42,675 bases of DNA from Clostridia bacterium (GTDB taxonomy: Bacteria; Bacillota; Clostridia; DSM-8532; SZUA-474). Below the pieces are notes generated by a model that was not told the origin of the DNA, ran no database searches, and worked only from the letters and a program-made list of their open reading frames with translations. The stretch covers positions 1 to 42,675 of the forward strand of contig QKEK01000191.1 in assembly GCA_003251775.1 (NCBI GenBank). The letters run 5' to 3'. Below, one piece after another: positions 15,463 through 23,310 of this stretch (positions are counted from its first letter, which is position 1; every line of letters begins with the position of its first letter). A program made the position numbers and the translations under genes.

Positions 15463-16269
15463 ATGAAACTTACTAAAAAGAGTATAGGATTATTAGCTGG
15501 TTTATGCTTTACACTATTTGTGAGCATAACAGTGAACGCTGCAACCTATAGGGTAACTCCTGGGGATTCACTATATGAAATAGCCAAGGTATTTAATACC
15601 TCAACAAGCACTATAATGAAGGATAATAATCTTAGTGGTTCAATGATATACCCAGGACAAGCCTTGTATGTGCCAGGCAAGGAGCATACCGTTATTAAGG
15701 GAGACACCTTATACCTAATAGGTAAAAAGTATAATGTGTCTGTAAGCACATTAAGAAGAGCTAACAACGAGTGGGATGATTATTTATTTATCGGTCAAAG
15801 GCTGAGTATTCCTACACCAGCACAATCAAGTACTTTAAATAATTTCACTACTGTACAGATGCCTTCTACTGCCCCTCAAAGTACTGGGACAGCAAAGGTT
15901 TCGTACTCAAGCTCTGAGCTTGACCTGCTAGCTCGCTTAATCACCGCTGAGGCACAAAGTGAGCCCTACGATGCACAGGTAGCTGTTGGAGGTGTTATTG
16001 TTAACCGAATTTTGGATTCACGCTTTCCAAGCACAATAAGCTCTGTAATATACGAAAAGTCATATGGTTATTATCAATTCACTCCAGTAGAAAACGGATG
16101 GATTAATAAGCCCGCTACCAGTACAGCAAGGAAGGCTGCACTTGAAGCAATAAACGGTAGAGATCCTTCAAATGGTTCAGTATTTTATTTTGATGATAGT
16201 ACCACAAATAAATGGCTATGGTCAAAGCCAATTAGAGCTAGGATTGGCAAGATGGTTTATGTTTATTAA
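15463..16269 (+). CDS. LysM-domain cell-wall hydrolase, SleB/CwlJ type
   Basis: 268 residues. A signal peptide (MKLTKKSIGLLAGLCFTLF, cleaved near VNA) is followed by two LysM peptidoglycan-binding repeats: TYRVTPGDSLYEIAKVFN and HTVIKGDTLYLIGKKYN. The carboxy-terminal hydrolase domain begins LDLLARLITAEAQSEPYDAQ; the E in ITAEAQ is the conserved acidic residue of the SleB lytic-transglycosylase family. Next come VAVGGVIVNRI and the end SKPIRARIGKMVYVY. The protein should be exported and cut peptidoglycan. I set the start at 15463, behind AGGAGG; the track start at 15403 would translate part of the riboswitch. Control by cyclic-di-AMP, a wall and turgor signal, fits the function. Confidence 0.93.
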   Translation: MKLTKKSIGLLAGLCFTLFVSITVNAATYRVTPGDSLYEIAKVFNTSTSTIMKDNNLSGSMIYPGQALYVPGKEHTVIKGDTLYLIGKKYNVSVSTLRRANNEWDDYLFIGQRLSIPTPAQSSTLNNFTTVQMPSTAPQSTGTAKVSYSSSELDLLARLITAEAQSEPYDAQVAVGGVIVNRILDSRFPSTISSVIYEKSYGYYQFTPVENGWINKPATSTARKAALEAINGRDPSNGSVFYFDDSTTNKWLWSKPIRARIGKMVYVY

Positions 16270-16296
16270 AAGCTTTAGTGATAATAAGTTAAGCAA

Positions 16297-16327
16297 AAAG
16301 GGGACACTGATTTATGTAGTCCCCTTT
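16297..16327. terminator. Bidirectional terminator
   Basis: AAAGGGGAC pairs with GTCCCCTTT across a 13-base loop, with A/T tracts on both sides. It lies between the hydrolase gene (+) and the convergent ThrE gene (-). Confidence 0.88.
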
Positions 16328-16329
16328 CC

Positions 16330-16773
16330 TTATTTATGCTTTACTGTGTACTTTAATCTTATCTTACTTACAACCCTGAAAATTGCAGAAGCTAACATTA
16401 TACCAAAAGCTATTGCTAATGCACTGGATAGGGTCTCAATCCCCTTGCTTGCCGCATTACTAAGCTTGTTTTCTACTACATATTGAATTGTTGTGTAAGC
16501 AGCTATACCTGGGACTAGTGGGGTGCTTCCTGATACAGAAAAAATAGTTGCTGGTATTTTTAGTATTCTAGCTGTGCCTTCACTAAAAACACCTACAATT
16601 AATGCACCAATAAAGGTTGCAAAGGTTATTTTCCCCGTAATTTTTTCAGTCAAATAATAAGTTGTATATCCTAGCGTTCCACATATTCCAACCCAAACTA
16701 AGCTACTTCTCTTTACATTAAATAAAACTGCTGGGAATACACTTCCCAAAAAAGCCATAATTATCGCTTTCAC
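16330..16773 (-). CDS. Threonine/serine exporter, small subunit (ThrE C-terminal half)
   Basis: 147 residues with about four to five hydrophobic segments and the DUF3815/ThrE_2 signature VFSEGTARILKIPATIFSVSGSTPLVPGI. In actinobacteria one ThrE protein exports threonine and serine; in Firmicutes the two halves are often separate genes, as here. The other half is the next gene upstream, 123 bases away on the same strand. The two should form one membrane transporter. Substrate choice is inferred from the family only. Confidence 0.88.
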   Translation of the reverse strand: MKAIIMAFLGSVFPAVLFNVKRSSLVWVGICGTLGYTTYYLTEKITGKITFATFIGALIVGVFSEGTARILKIPATIFSVSGSTPLVPGIAAYTTIQYVVENKLSNAASKGIETLSSALAIAFGIMLASAIFRVVSKIRLKYTVKHK

Positions 16774-16896
16774 ATCATTACACCTACCTATTTCTTATTC
16801 AAAACAATTCAATATTTATAATTTAGCGATGTTTGCTCAATATACTTAATGTACTCAATAAATATAGTATTTACATGCTGAAATTTCACAGTACAT

Positions 16897-17646
16897 TTAT
16901 CTTAGGCTTAGCGAAAGAACAACACCGACACCTGCCCCCACTGCTGTGGCTACATACAAGGCTTCACTAAGTCTGAATACACTTGAAGCAATATCTCCAT
17001 GTAAGGCATCCTTTATGGCATTAGTAATGGCTACACCAGGCAATAATATCATAATAGAGCCAATAATTATTTTGTAAATATCTGCGTGTGGGAAATACCT
17101 GTTTACAACTAGACTTAAGCCTGCTGCGAGCATACCAGATATGAAGGTATCAAAAAACTGAAAGAAGCCTATTTTGCTTACGGTCTCTTTCAATAGATAT
17201 ATCATTGCACCTATAGCAAACGCAAAGCCACCCTCGATATATGTCCCCTTAAAAAGTATAGTATATGCAAATGAAATTATCGCAGCCGACGCTAGCCTTA
17301 GCAAAAAGCTATGTCTTGGAGAATTACTTATTTCATCAAGCTCTAATTTAGCGTCTCTATGGCTTAAAGGCTCTTTTTCTATACGACGTGAAAAAGAATT
17401 AATCAGCTCTACCTTGTATAGGTTTACCATTCTCTCTTTAATTCTTCTTACAATAGAGATATCCTCATCATTAGCCCCAAAGGCTGTTATAAACATACCT
17501 GTTGGCAAAACAAAGGCTTCACACGCAACTCCGTAGCTTTTACAAATTCTCACTATTGTATCCTCAACCCTATAAATCTCCGCTCCATTTCTAAGCAGTA
17601 TTTCTCCAGCCCTTATTGCTATGTCCAGAACCTCTCTGTTTTTCAT
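16897..17646 (-). CDS. Threonine/serine exporter, large subunit (ThrE N-terminal half)
   Basis: 249 residues. A soluble amino-terminal part with the DUF1212/ThrE signature (AGEILLRNGAEIYRVEDTI, then PTGMFITAFG) precedes about five membrane segments (from LLRLASAAIISFAYTILF to VGAGVGVVLSLSL). The motif GIAIAGALHGDIA-like ITNAIKDALHGDIASS near the end is also typical. It pairs with the small subunit downstream. GGAGGATAAGGCTT precedes the ATG. It starts five bases after the stop of the nucleoid-associated protein gene, so the three genes are probably one transcript. Confidence 0.88.
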   Translation of the reverse strand: MKNREVLDIAIRAGEILLRNGAEIYRVEDTIVRICKSYGVACEAFVLPTGMFITAFGANDEDISIVRRIKERMVNLYKVELINSFSRRIEKEPLSHRDAKLELDEISNSPRHSFLLRLASAAIISFAYTILFKGTYIEGGFAFAIGAMIYLLKETVSKIGFFQFFDTFISGMLAAGLSLVVNRYFPHADIYKIIIGSIMILLPGVAITNAIKDALHGDIASSVFRLSEALYVATAVGAGVGVVLSLSLR

Positions 17647-17651
17647 AAGCC

Positions 17652-18665
17652 TTATCCTCCAATTAGCTTTGAGATATTCTTAATCCATATGGATATTGTT
17701 CCATCTGGGTTATTAACAAATTCCAATATGTCACTATTTTTATATTGCTCAATTGGTATGTTTATTTCTATTCCTGAGTCAGTCTTTATCAGCTGTTTCT
17801 CATATTTCTTGATAGCCTGTTTGCTTTTAAGCTGTACAGTCTCCTCCAATAAGCCATACTGATCAACCTTTTCCTTAAATTCCTGCAAAATCTCCAAATC
17901 CTTTTCAAATACCTTGTCAGCAACCTTGTTTATACTAATTTCTCCCTCATCAATATATTGCTCATACATGGCTTTTTTAAACTCTACCTTTTTTTCTAAA
18001 TCATCTTCAAAATATTTTTTGTTGAGTTGCTCAACAGTTTTATTTACCACGCTTATTTTAGTTTTTGCAGAAAACTCCCATGAGCATTCAAGAAATATTC
18101 CCGATAAATAAAATGCCTTCTTACCATTTATCTCAAATTTTTTTTCAATAAGCTTAAGAGACATATCCTTAAAATCAAGCACTATAGCCTCATCTAGCTT
18201 CTGAGTCTCTGAAGGCAGTATGGTTCTTTGTTTGATAATTTTATTAACTGTACTATTCTCTTCCTTGTCAACAAAATGTATATAAGACTGCTTGTAATTC
18301 ATCTTCAATATAGCAAGTGACATATTTGAATTTACTTTGAAAAGAGCATAAAGCACATCCGCACTTGGTATTTCAACATTTTTCATCATTATATTATACA
18401 ACTCACCAGATAAATATTTAGTGGTTTGTATAAAACTATCGCCTGACATATTAATTAATTCCTGATAAACCGAAGAGGTGGTGTTGGTAAAACCACATTG
18501 CTTTAAATCATCGCTAGTCAATATTCTAAATATATGTCCTTGAATGAATTCCTTTACCTCATTATTTAACTCCATACACAAATCTGAAAGTACTGGTATA
18601 GAAGAACTGGTGTCTAAAATATGTATAACAGCCTGTTCAATTTTTATATCTTCTTTATTTAACAT
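17652..18665 (-). CDS. 37-kDa nucleoid-associated protein (NdpA/YejK family)
   Basis: 337 residues, matching the family's ~335. Recognised from the amino-terminal block IEQAVIHILDTSSSIPVLSD, the middle ILPSETQKLDEAIVLDFKDM and the carboxy-terminal strand IEINIPIEQYKNSDILEFVN, then DGTISIWIKNI. NdpA-family proteins associate with the nucleoid in Gram-negative bacteria; the role in Clostridia is not established, and some relatives occur next to phage or defence genes. Here the neighbours are an amino-acid exporter pair in an apparent operon, with no mobile genes. The ATG follows GAGGTATATAA. Confidence 0.82.
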   Translation of the reverse strand: MLNKEDIKIEQAVIHILDTSSSIPVLSDLCMELNNEVKEFIQGHIFRILTSDDLKQCGFTNTTSSVYQELINMSGDSFIQTTKYLSGELYNIMMKNVEIPSADVLYALFKVNSNMSLAILKMNYKQSYIHFVDKEENSTVNKIIKQRTILPSETQKLDEAIVLDFKDMSLKLIEKKFEINGKKAFYLSGIFLECSWEFSAKTKISVVNKTVEQLNKKYFEDDLEKKVEFKKAMYEQYIDEGEISINKVADKVFEKDLEILQEFKEKVDQYGLLEETVQLKSKQAIKKYEKQLIKTDSGIEINIPIEQYKNSDILEFVNNPDGTISIWIKNISKLIGG

Positions 18666-18835
18666 TTATATACCTCATTCATTAGATTATTTTGATGCTA
18701 TTACACCCAATTTTTATTCATGTATTATTATATATTACGTATTATTCAAAAGCCATATAAAAAATAATCTGCTTTTAACTAATTGCGTTATTAAAACTAT
18801 TTCACGCCAACTCCTTTAAATCTTTTCAAAAAGCA

Positions 18836-18896
18836 TTTAAGCACTCAAGTGGAGACTTACTGCGTAAACCAATAAGTCTCCACTTGAGTGCTTAAA
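18836..18896 (-). terminator. 24-bp stem terminator of the DUF134/MinD operon
   Basis: TTTAAGCACTCAAGTGGAGA plus CTTA pairs perfectly over 24 bp with its complement, around a 13-base loop. It lies just downstream of the last gene of the minus-strand operon. The stem is unusually long for an intrinsic terminator and is A/T-flanked (TTTTTAAGC on the plus side). Confidence 0.8.
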
Positions 18897-18922
18897 AACT
18901 AGGGACAAGAAGCTACAATTTT

Positions 18923-19276
18923 TTATTTACATTCATTATGGTGATGGTGCTCGTGACATACAGAGCCAGTTGATTTTAGTTTACCCTGTAAATATGCACC
19001 AACAACCTCTTGAGCATCTCCTGAAGCACCCGTTATGACCTCGATCACTTTTTCATTGAATATTTCAATCGCACCTCCGCCCATTCCACCAGAAATTATA
19101 ACCTTTACTCCCATATCATTTAAAAAATTTGGCAGAAAGCCTGGTCTGTGGCCAGGATTAGGAATTGACTCCATTTTAGTAATCTGATTATTTTCAACCT
19201 CAAATATGTTAAAATTCTCACAATGCCCAAAATGCTCAGTTACCATTCTTCCTTCGCTTGCAACTGCAATTTTCAT
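18923..19276 (-). CDS. NifX/NifB-C-like (dinitrogenase FeMo-cofactor family) protein with His-rich tail
   Basis: 117 residues. It has the small ribonuclease-H-like fold of the NifX/NafY/NifB-C family: MKIAVASEGRMVTEHFGHCENF, then VKVIISGGMGGGAIEIFNE. Family members hold iron-sulfur or iron-molybdenum precursors. The last residues, CHEHHHHNEC, form a Cys/His cluster likely to bind metal. It is the last gene of the operon; its ATG overlaps the thioesterase stop (ATGA). As no nif genes are nearby, it is likely part of general metal or Fe-S handling rather than nitrogen fixation (inference). Confidence 0.85.
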   Translation of the reverse strand: MKIAVASEGRMVTEHFGHCENFNIFEVENNQITKMESIPNPGHRPGFLPNFLNDMGVKVIISGGMGGGAIEIFNEKVIEVITGASGDAQEVVGAYLQGKLKSTGSVCHEHHHHNECK

Positions 19277-19710
19277 AGTACATTACCTCCATTTATATTT
19301 TTGAATTCCTTATATAGTGCTGAATAAACCTCTGGAATCTTCTTTTCTGCATTTAATGGTTTTAGGGTTTTATCCGTCCATGCATGTAAGGTTTCTCCAG
19401 TCGCTATGGGTTTGTTATTAGAAGCATTGAAAACCTGATAAGAAAAGCTTATACGTACACAGGACAAAGTCTTTATTCTTGTTTCAACCACTATTTCGTC
19501 CTCATATTTTGCAGGTGATATAAACCTGCAGTTCATTTCATACAAAGGGAGCAAAACCCCCTTAGCCTCAATGCTTGTATTAGAAACACCAGCCTTTTTT
19601 AAAAAATCAGTTCGTCCCGCTTCAAACCATATAGGATAATTCGAGTGGTGAACAATTCCCATTTGGTCAGTCTCAGCATACCTTGCCGTAAAAACTGTAC
19701 TAGTTCGCAT
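19273..19710 (-). CDS. Hotdog-fold acyl-CoA thioesterase (YbgC/4HBT type)
   Basis: 145 residues. The 4-hydroxybenzoyl-CoA thioesterase signature ARYAETDQMGIVHHSNYPIW is clear, with the catalytic aspartate in DQMGIVHHSNY, and continues GETLHAWTDKTLKPL. Such enzymes cleave short acyl-CoA thioesters. The start is the ATG at 19710: AGAAGGGGG lies seven bases upstream, whereas the GTG start of the track overlaps the preceding stop. Its position inside an Fe-S/ATPase operon is odd and suggests either a shared function or a hitch-hiker. Confidence 0.88.
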   Translation of the reverse strand: MRTSTVFTARYAETDQMGIVHHSNYPIWFEAGRTDFLKKAGVSNTSIEAKGVLLPLYEMNCRFISPAKYEDEIVVETRIKTLSCVRISFSYQVFNASNNKPIATGETLHAWTDKTLKPLNAEKKIPEVYSALYKEFKNINGGNVL

Positions 19711-19730
19711 TACTATACCCCCTTCTGTAC

Positions 19731-20597
19731 TCACTCAATTTCTTGCTCCTCCTTCAATAAATCCCCAAGCGATTCAACCATACCATTCATCCACTCCCCT
19801 TCACAAAGCTCAATCATGCCTTTATCACAGGCAGCGGCTATTTTAGGGTCAATTGGTAATTTAGCAAGCACCTCAAGCCCGTATTCCTTTGCAACCACTT
19901 CAACATTACTTTCACCAAAAAGCTTAATCTCTTTATCACAATCAGGACACCTAATATATCCCATGTTTTCTACAAGCCCAAGTATGGGTATATTCATCAT
20001 TTTTGCCATCCTTACGGCCTTGGCTACAATCATTGATACTAGCTCTTGTGGAGAGGTTACCACGATAATTCCATCCACAGCTAATGATTGAAATACCGTT
20101 AACGGAACATCACCAGTTCCCGGTGGCATATCTATGAACATAAAGTCAATATTTCCCCATATAACGTCTGTCCAGAATTGCTTCACAGTATTTGCAATGA
20201 TAGGTCCTCTCCAAACAACTGGGTCAGTGTCTTTTTCTAAAAGCAAATTAACAGACATTATATTTATTCCCATCTTACTTTTGACAGGGAAATATCCAAT
20301 TTCACTCCCCTGCACCTTTTGCTTCAAGCCAAATACCTTTGGGATTGAAGGCCCTGTAATATCTGCATCCAAAATCGCTGTATTGTATCCATTCCTCGCC
20401 ATCAAAACTGCTAGCATTGAGGTAACAAGTGATTTCCCTACACCACCCTTACCGCTTACTACTGCTATTACCTTTTTTATTTGACTCAAATCATGAGGAC
20501 TCTCAGAGAAATCGTTCTTTGCTGTTTCCCTTTCATTGCATTCTTCACTGCATTCGCCACACTTTTTGTTACAACTCTCACTCATTTTTATGTTCAT
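19731..20597 (-). CDS. Mrp/ApbC/NBP35-type Fe-S carrier P-loop ATPase
   Basis: 288 residues. It has the deviant Walker A VVSGKGGVGKSLVTSM (about 45-60), DADITGPSIPKVFG, IDMPPGTGDVPLTVFQS and the CPDC motif (IRCPDCDKEI) used by Mrp proteins to bridge a 4Fe-4S cluster. An amino-terminal Cys-rich stretch (CNKKCGECSEEC) recalls the extra cluster of NBP35 proteins. Mrp ATPases transfer Fe-S clusters to apo-proteins. It lies between two ferredoxin-MinD genes and the thioesterase. The exact start (M1 or M5) is uncertain, as GGAAAGGA lies very close to the first ATG. Confidence 0.92.
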   Translation of the reverse strand: MNIKMSESCNKKCGECSEECNERETAKNDFSESPHDLSQIKKVIAVVSGKGGVGKSLVTSMLAVLMARNGYNTAILDADITGPSIPKVFGLKQKVQGSEIGYFPVKSKMGINIMSVNLLLEKDTDPVVWRGPIIANTVKQFWTDVIWGNIDFMFIDMPPGTGDVPLTVFQSLAVDGIIVVTSPQELVSMIVAKAVRMAKMMNIPILGLVENMGYIRCPDCDKEIKLFGESNVEVVAKEYGLEVLAKLPIDPKIAAACDKGMIELCEGEWMNGMVESLGDLLKEEQEIE

Positions 20598-20648
20598 TCC
20601 TTTCCTTCATACATATCCTTCATATATAGGCTTAGTACATATACACGT

Positions 20649-21509
20649 CTAGCTCAAACACTTCAAGGTTTTTTTATAAACATCCTTTATCGCTTCAGTA
20701 GTAGCACAGTCAATCGTTACAATACTTTCACCCTTATTTAACACTGTTACAATATTAGAATCAAAAGGTATCTTCCCTACAAGCGTTAAATTCTGTTCAC
20801 TACAAAGCTTTTCTATTTTGTGTGAATTTTTGAGATTTGTATCATACTTATTTATACAAACTACCGTTTTAACATTAAATCTTTTTGCTGTTTTAATAAT
20901 TCTCTGCATATCACTTATCCCTGAGAGTGATGGCTCTGTAACCACAAGTACTAGGTCAACTCCGCTAATTGAAGCAATGACAGGACAACCGATACCAGGT
21001 GAACCATCAATTATAGCAATATCAGAAGCCTTCTCTGTTATACACATTTGCTTCTTAACCTCTGTAACTAATTTACCAGAATTGCCACTACCCATTCTTA
21101 ATTGTGCAGTTGAAAAAACGCTTTCATTTTTATATAGCATTAATTCTCCAGCAACATTAGGATGAATACTTACAGCTCCCATAGGACAAATGGCCTCGCA
21201 AACACCACATCCCTCACAAGAGAATGCCTCCACCTTCAAAATAGAATCAACTTCCTTTATAGCCCCAAATCTGCAATTGAGCTTGCAAAGCTTACAGGAA
21301 GTACATTTCTCAATATCTATAATAGCCTTTCCCATCCCAAAAAAGTCTCTTTTCTCAGGCAGGTTTTTTTGTACCATTATCAAGTGCAGGTTTGGTGCAT
21401 CCACGTCACAGTCAGCAAATACTTTAGCATTACTAAGCCTAACAAAGGCACTTGCTACAGTTGTTTTACCAGTGCCACCTTTACCACTTAATATTAATAG
21501 CTGTTTCAA
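20649..21509 (-). CDS. MinD-superfamily ATPase with inserted ferredoxin domain (second copy)
   Basis: 286 residues. The Walker A LSGKGGTGKTTVASAF is followed, at about residues 60-110, by an inserted two-cluster ferredoxin: CTSCKLCKLNC and CEGCGVCEAICP, each CxxCxxCxxxC. The ATPase fold then resumes (IIDGSPGIGCPVIAS; VVTEPSLSGISDMQ). The family is widespread in anaerobes and thought to work in Fe-S or metallocofactor assembly, but the substrate is unknown. Its ATG overlaps the stop of the paralogue upstream (ATGA), and a 51-base gap follows before the Mrp gene. The pair probably forms a heterodimer (inference). Confidence 0.9.
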   Translation of the reverse strand: MKQLLILSGKGGTGKTTVASAFVRLSNAKVFADCDVDAPNLHLIMVQKNLPEKRDFFGMGKAIIDIEKCTSCKLCKLNCRFGAIKEVDSILKVEAFSCEGCGVCEAICPMGAVSIHPNVAGELMLYKNESVFSTAQLRMGSGNSGKLVTEVKKQMCITEKASDIAIIDGSPGIGCPVIASISGVDLVLVVTEPSLSGISDMQRIIKTAKRFNVKTVVCINKYDTNLKNSHKIEKLCSEQNLTLVGKIPFDSNIVTVLNKGESIVTIDCATTEAIKDVYKKTLKCLS

Positions 21510-22345
21510 GGCCTCACCTCCTGATATACTTTGGCAAGCAACTCTTCAAACAGCAATTTATACTCTCTCTTTTCTCTTACTGCAATAATTGCGTTAGAAT
21601 TGAGTTCTCCCAGCTCTTTATCAAAAGGAATTTTTGCTAAAACAGGAATATGCTTTTTACTGCAAAAAAGCTCTGAAGGGTTATCATCGTCAGTATATTT
21701 GTTCAGTACAGCTGCAAATGGCTTATCAAACAATCCTACTAGTTCATAAACCATAGCAAGATTGTGGGCTCCAAATATAGTTGATTCAGCAACAAGTATG
21801 CAAAAATCCGCATCCTTAATGCTTTCCATCACAACACATGCACTTCCAGGCGGGCAGTCTATTATAAAAGTATCTTCCTCGGAAATAGAGTCAAGCATCC
21901 TTCTAATAATGGGTACTCCAGAAGCCTCCCCAGTATTAAGAATTCCTGTTATAACCTTAACATTATGCGAGATACCTGTCTCTATCCTGCCAATTACTCT
22001 ATCCCTTTCAAGCATAGCCTTTTGAGGGCAAAGAAGAATACACCCTCCACAGGAATGGCATACCTCATCGAATACCTTTATTTTTTCACCTATATACGCC
22101 AAAGCATTAAACCTGCAAAAATCTATACATTTCCTGCATCCATTACACTTACTAGGATTAAGCTCTGGTGTCTTCACTACAACATTTTGAGTATACAGAC
22201 CCTCTGGCTTGAAAAACAAATGCCCATTTGGCTCCTCAACATCACAATCTATGTATACTGCATTTTTTGATGCAGCTGCCATATTAACAGCTACTAGGGT
22301 TTTTCCAGCACCACCCTTTCCACTTAATACAGCAATTTTCATCAA
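21506..22345 (-). CDS. MinD-superfamily ATPase with inserted ferredoxin domain (first copy)
   Basis: 279 residues with the same layout as its neighbour: Walker A LSGKGGAGKTLVAVNMA, then ferredoxin motifs CNGCRKCIDFC and CHSCGGCILLCP (about 66-105), then FIIDCPPGSACVVMESIKD and VAESTIFGAHNLAMV. The two proteins align through most of their length, so they arose by duplication. Stop/start overlaps of four bases on both sides (with the NifX-like gene before and the second copy after) show translational coupling. Role as for the paralogue: ATP-driven handling of Fe-S or electrons, not proven. Confidence 0.9.
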   Translation of the reverse strand: MMKIAVLSGKGGAGKTLVAVNMAAASKNAVYIDCDVEEPNGHLFFKPEGLYTQNVVVKTPELNPSKCNGCRKCIDFCRFNALAYIGEKIKVFDEVCHSCGGCILLCPQKAMLERDRVIGRIETGISHNVKVITGILNTGEASGVPIIRRMLDSISEEDTFIIDCPPGSACVVMESIKDADFCILVAESTIFGAHNLAMVYELVGLFDKPFAAVLNKYTDDDNPSELFCSKKHIPVLAKIPFDKELGELNSNAIIAVREKREYKLLFEELLAKVYQEVRP

Positions 22346-22707
22346 AGATGTCCTCCATGAAAACCAGCATGAATCTCGTTAAGCAAAGACAATGTACCTT
22401 CATTAAAGGCTTTTATATTATCAGCTATTATATCATTTACTGTCTTATATAGCTTAATATTAGCTGCTTTCAAAACTGCTGCTGCATTCTCTCCACAACG
22501 AGGTGTAATAATTGCATTGGCTCCTGAATCTACAATTATCTGTGCTGCTTTAATCCCAGCACCTCCCTGGCTTCCTGCCGCACTATTTTCTAAAAAAACA
22601 CTTGAATTAGTCTCAGTATCATAAATTAAAAAGAAGGGTGTGCGTCCAAATGATATACACACCCTTGATTCCATAGCTTTATCCTCCACAGGTATTGCAA
22701 TCTTCAT
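22342..22707 (-). CDS. NifX/NifB-C-like (dinitrogenase FeMo-cofactor family) protein
   Basis: 121 residues. It begins MKIAIPVEDKAMESRVCISF and continues GRTPFFLIYDTETN, AAGSQGGAGIKAAQIIVDSG and ITPRCGENAAAVLKAANI, all typical of this RNase-H-like cofactor-carrier family. I moved the start from the track's 22776 to the ATG at 22707, which follows GGGGAGG and gives the family's canonical amino terminus. It lies second in the operon, behind the DUF134 gene, and its stop overlaps the start of the first MinD-type gene. Compared with the last gene of the operon it lacks the His-rich tail. Confidence 0.87.
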   Translation of the reverse strand: MKIAIPVEDKAMESRVCISFGRTPFFLIYDTETNSSVFLENSAAGSQGGAGIKAAQIIVDSGANAIITPRCGENAAAVLKAANIKLYKTVNDIIADNIKAFNEGTLSLLNEIHAGFHGGHL

Positions 22708-22750
22708 CTCTTCTATCCTCCCCTTATAAATTTTAACTACAGACATTGCC

Positions 22751-23122
22751 TCAATCAAGCCCATCTGAGCATTCATTCCCTACGCTATGCCTTTGACAGC
22801 CACCACAACCACAGTAAGGTTCAAGTCCATTGCAAACCTCATAGTCACCACCCTCAATCTTGATGACCTTACTATTCACCAAGGACTCAGCAAGCTTTTT
22901 CCTTGCATCATTATATATTCGTTGAACTGTTGTACGGGCAATCTTCATTTGCTCCGCTGCTTCCTCTTGAGTAAACCCTTGTAAATCTATTAGCCTAATT
23001 GTTTCATATTCCTCAATATTCATAACAACCACCTGTTCTTTAACATACGCTACTTTTAATGGTCCAAACAGGCTGTTTTCAGGCAAACAACAAACCTTTC
23101 TCCATTTTCGTGGTCTAGGCAA
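22751..23122 (-). CDS. DUF134 family regulator
   Basis: 123 residues with the DUF134 signature: start [20 protein letters not shown] and helix-turn-helix [20 protein letters not shown], and a Cys-rich tail ([15 protein letters not shown]) that may bind metal or a cluster. The family is predicted to bind DNA and often precedes NifX-like and MinD-like genes. The real start is the TTG at 23122: AAGGAGG lies seven bases upstream, and family members begin MPRP. The operon promoter and inverted repeats lie directly in front, which suggests self-regulation. Confidence 0.88.
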   Translation of the reverse strand: MPRPRKWRKVCCLPENSLFGPLKVAYVKEQVVVMNIEEYETIRLIDLQGFTQEEAAEQMKIARTTVQRIYNDARKKLAESLVNSKVIKIEGGDYEVCNGLEPYCGCGGCQRHSVGNECSDGLD

Positions 23123-23139
23123 AAAAAAACCTCCTTTTT

Positions 23140-23187
23140 GACATATGTTCATAATGTTCATTATAGCACGTTATGAACATATGTCAA
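23140..23187 (-). promoter_or_regulatory. Promoter and overlapping operator of the DUF134 operon
   Basis: On the minus strand TTGACA (23182-23187) and TATAAT (23160-23165) are separated by 16 bp: both boxes are perfect. A 15-bp perfect inverted repeat, GACATATGTTCATAA and TTATGAACATATGTC (23140-23154/23171-23185), spans the promoter, one arm in the -35/spacer and one over the start region. A smaller palindrome ATAATG TT CATTAT overlaps the -10. This is the layout of a repressible promoter. Confidence 0.85.
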
Positions 23188-23310
23188 TAACTAATTTTTT
23201 GAGTTATTGCAAAAGCTCTCGTTATAAGGTATTTTATAATTTAACACTACTTCTACGAATGAAAAATCCAAATCTTCGATGGAAATATTTTTGTACATTA
23301 CAATCCTTAC

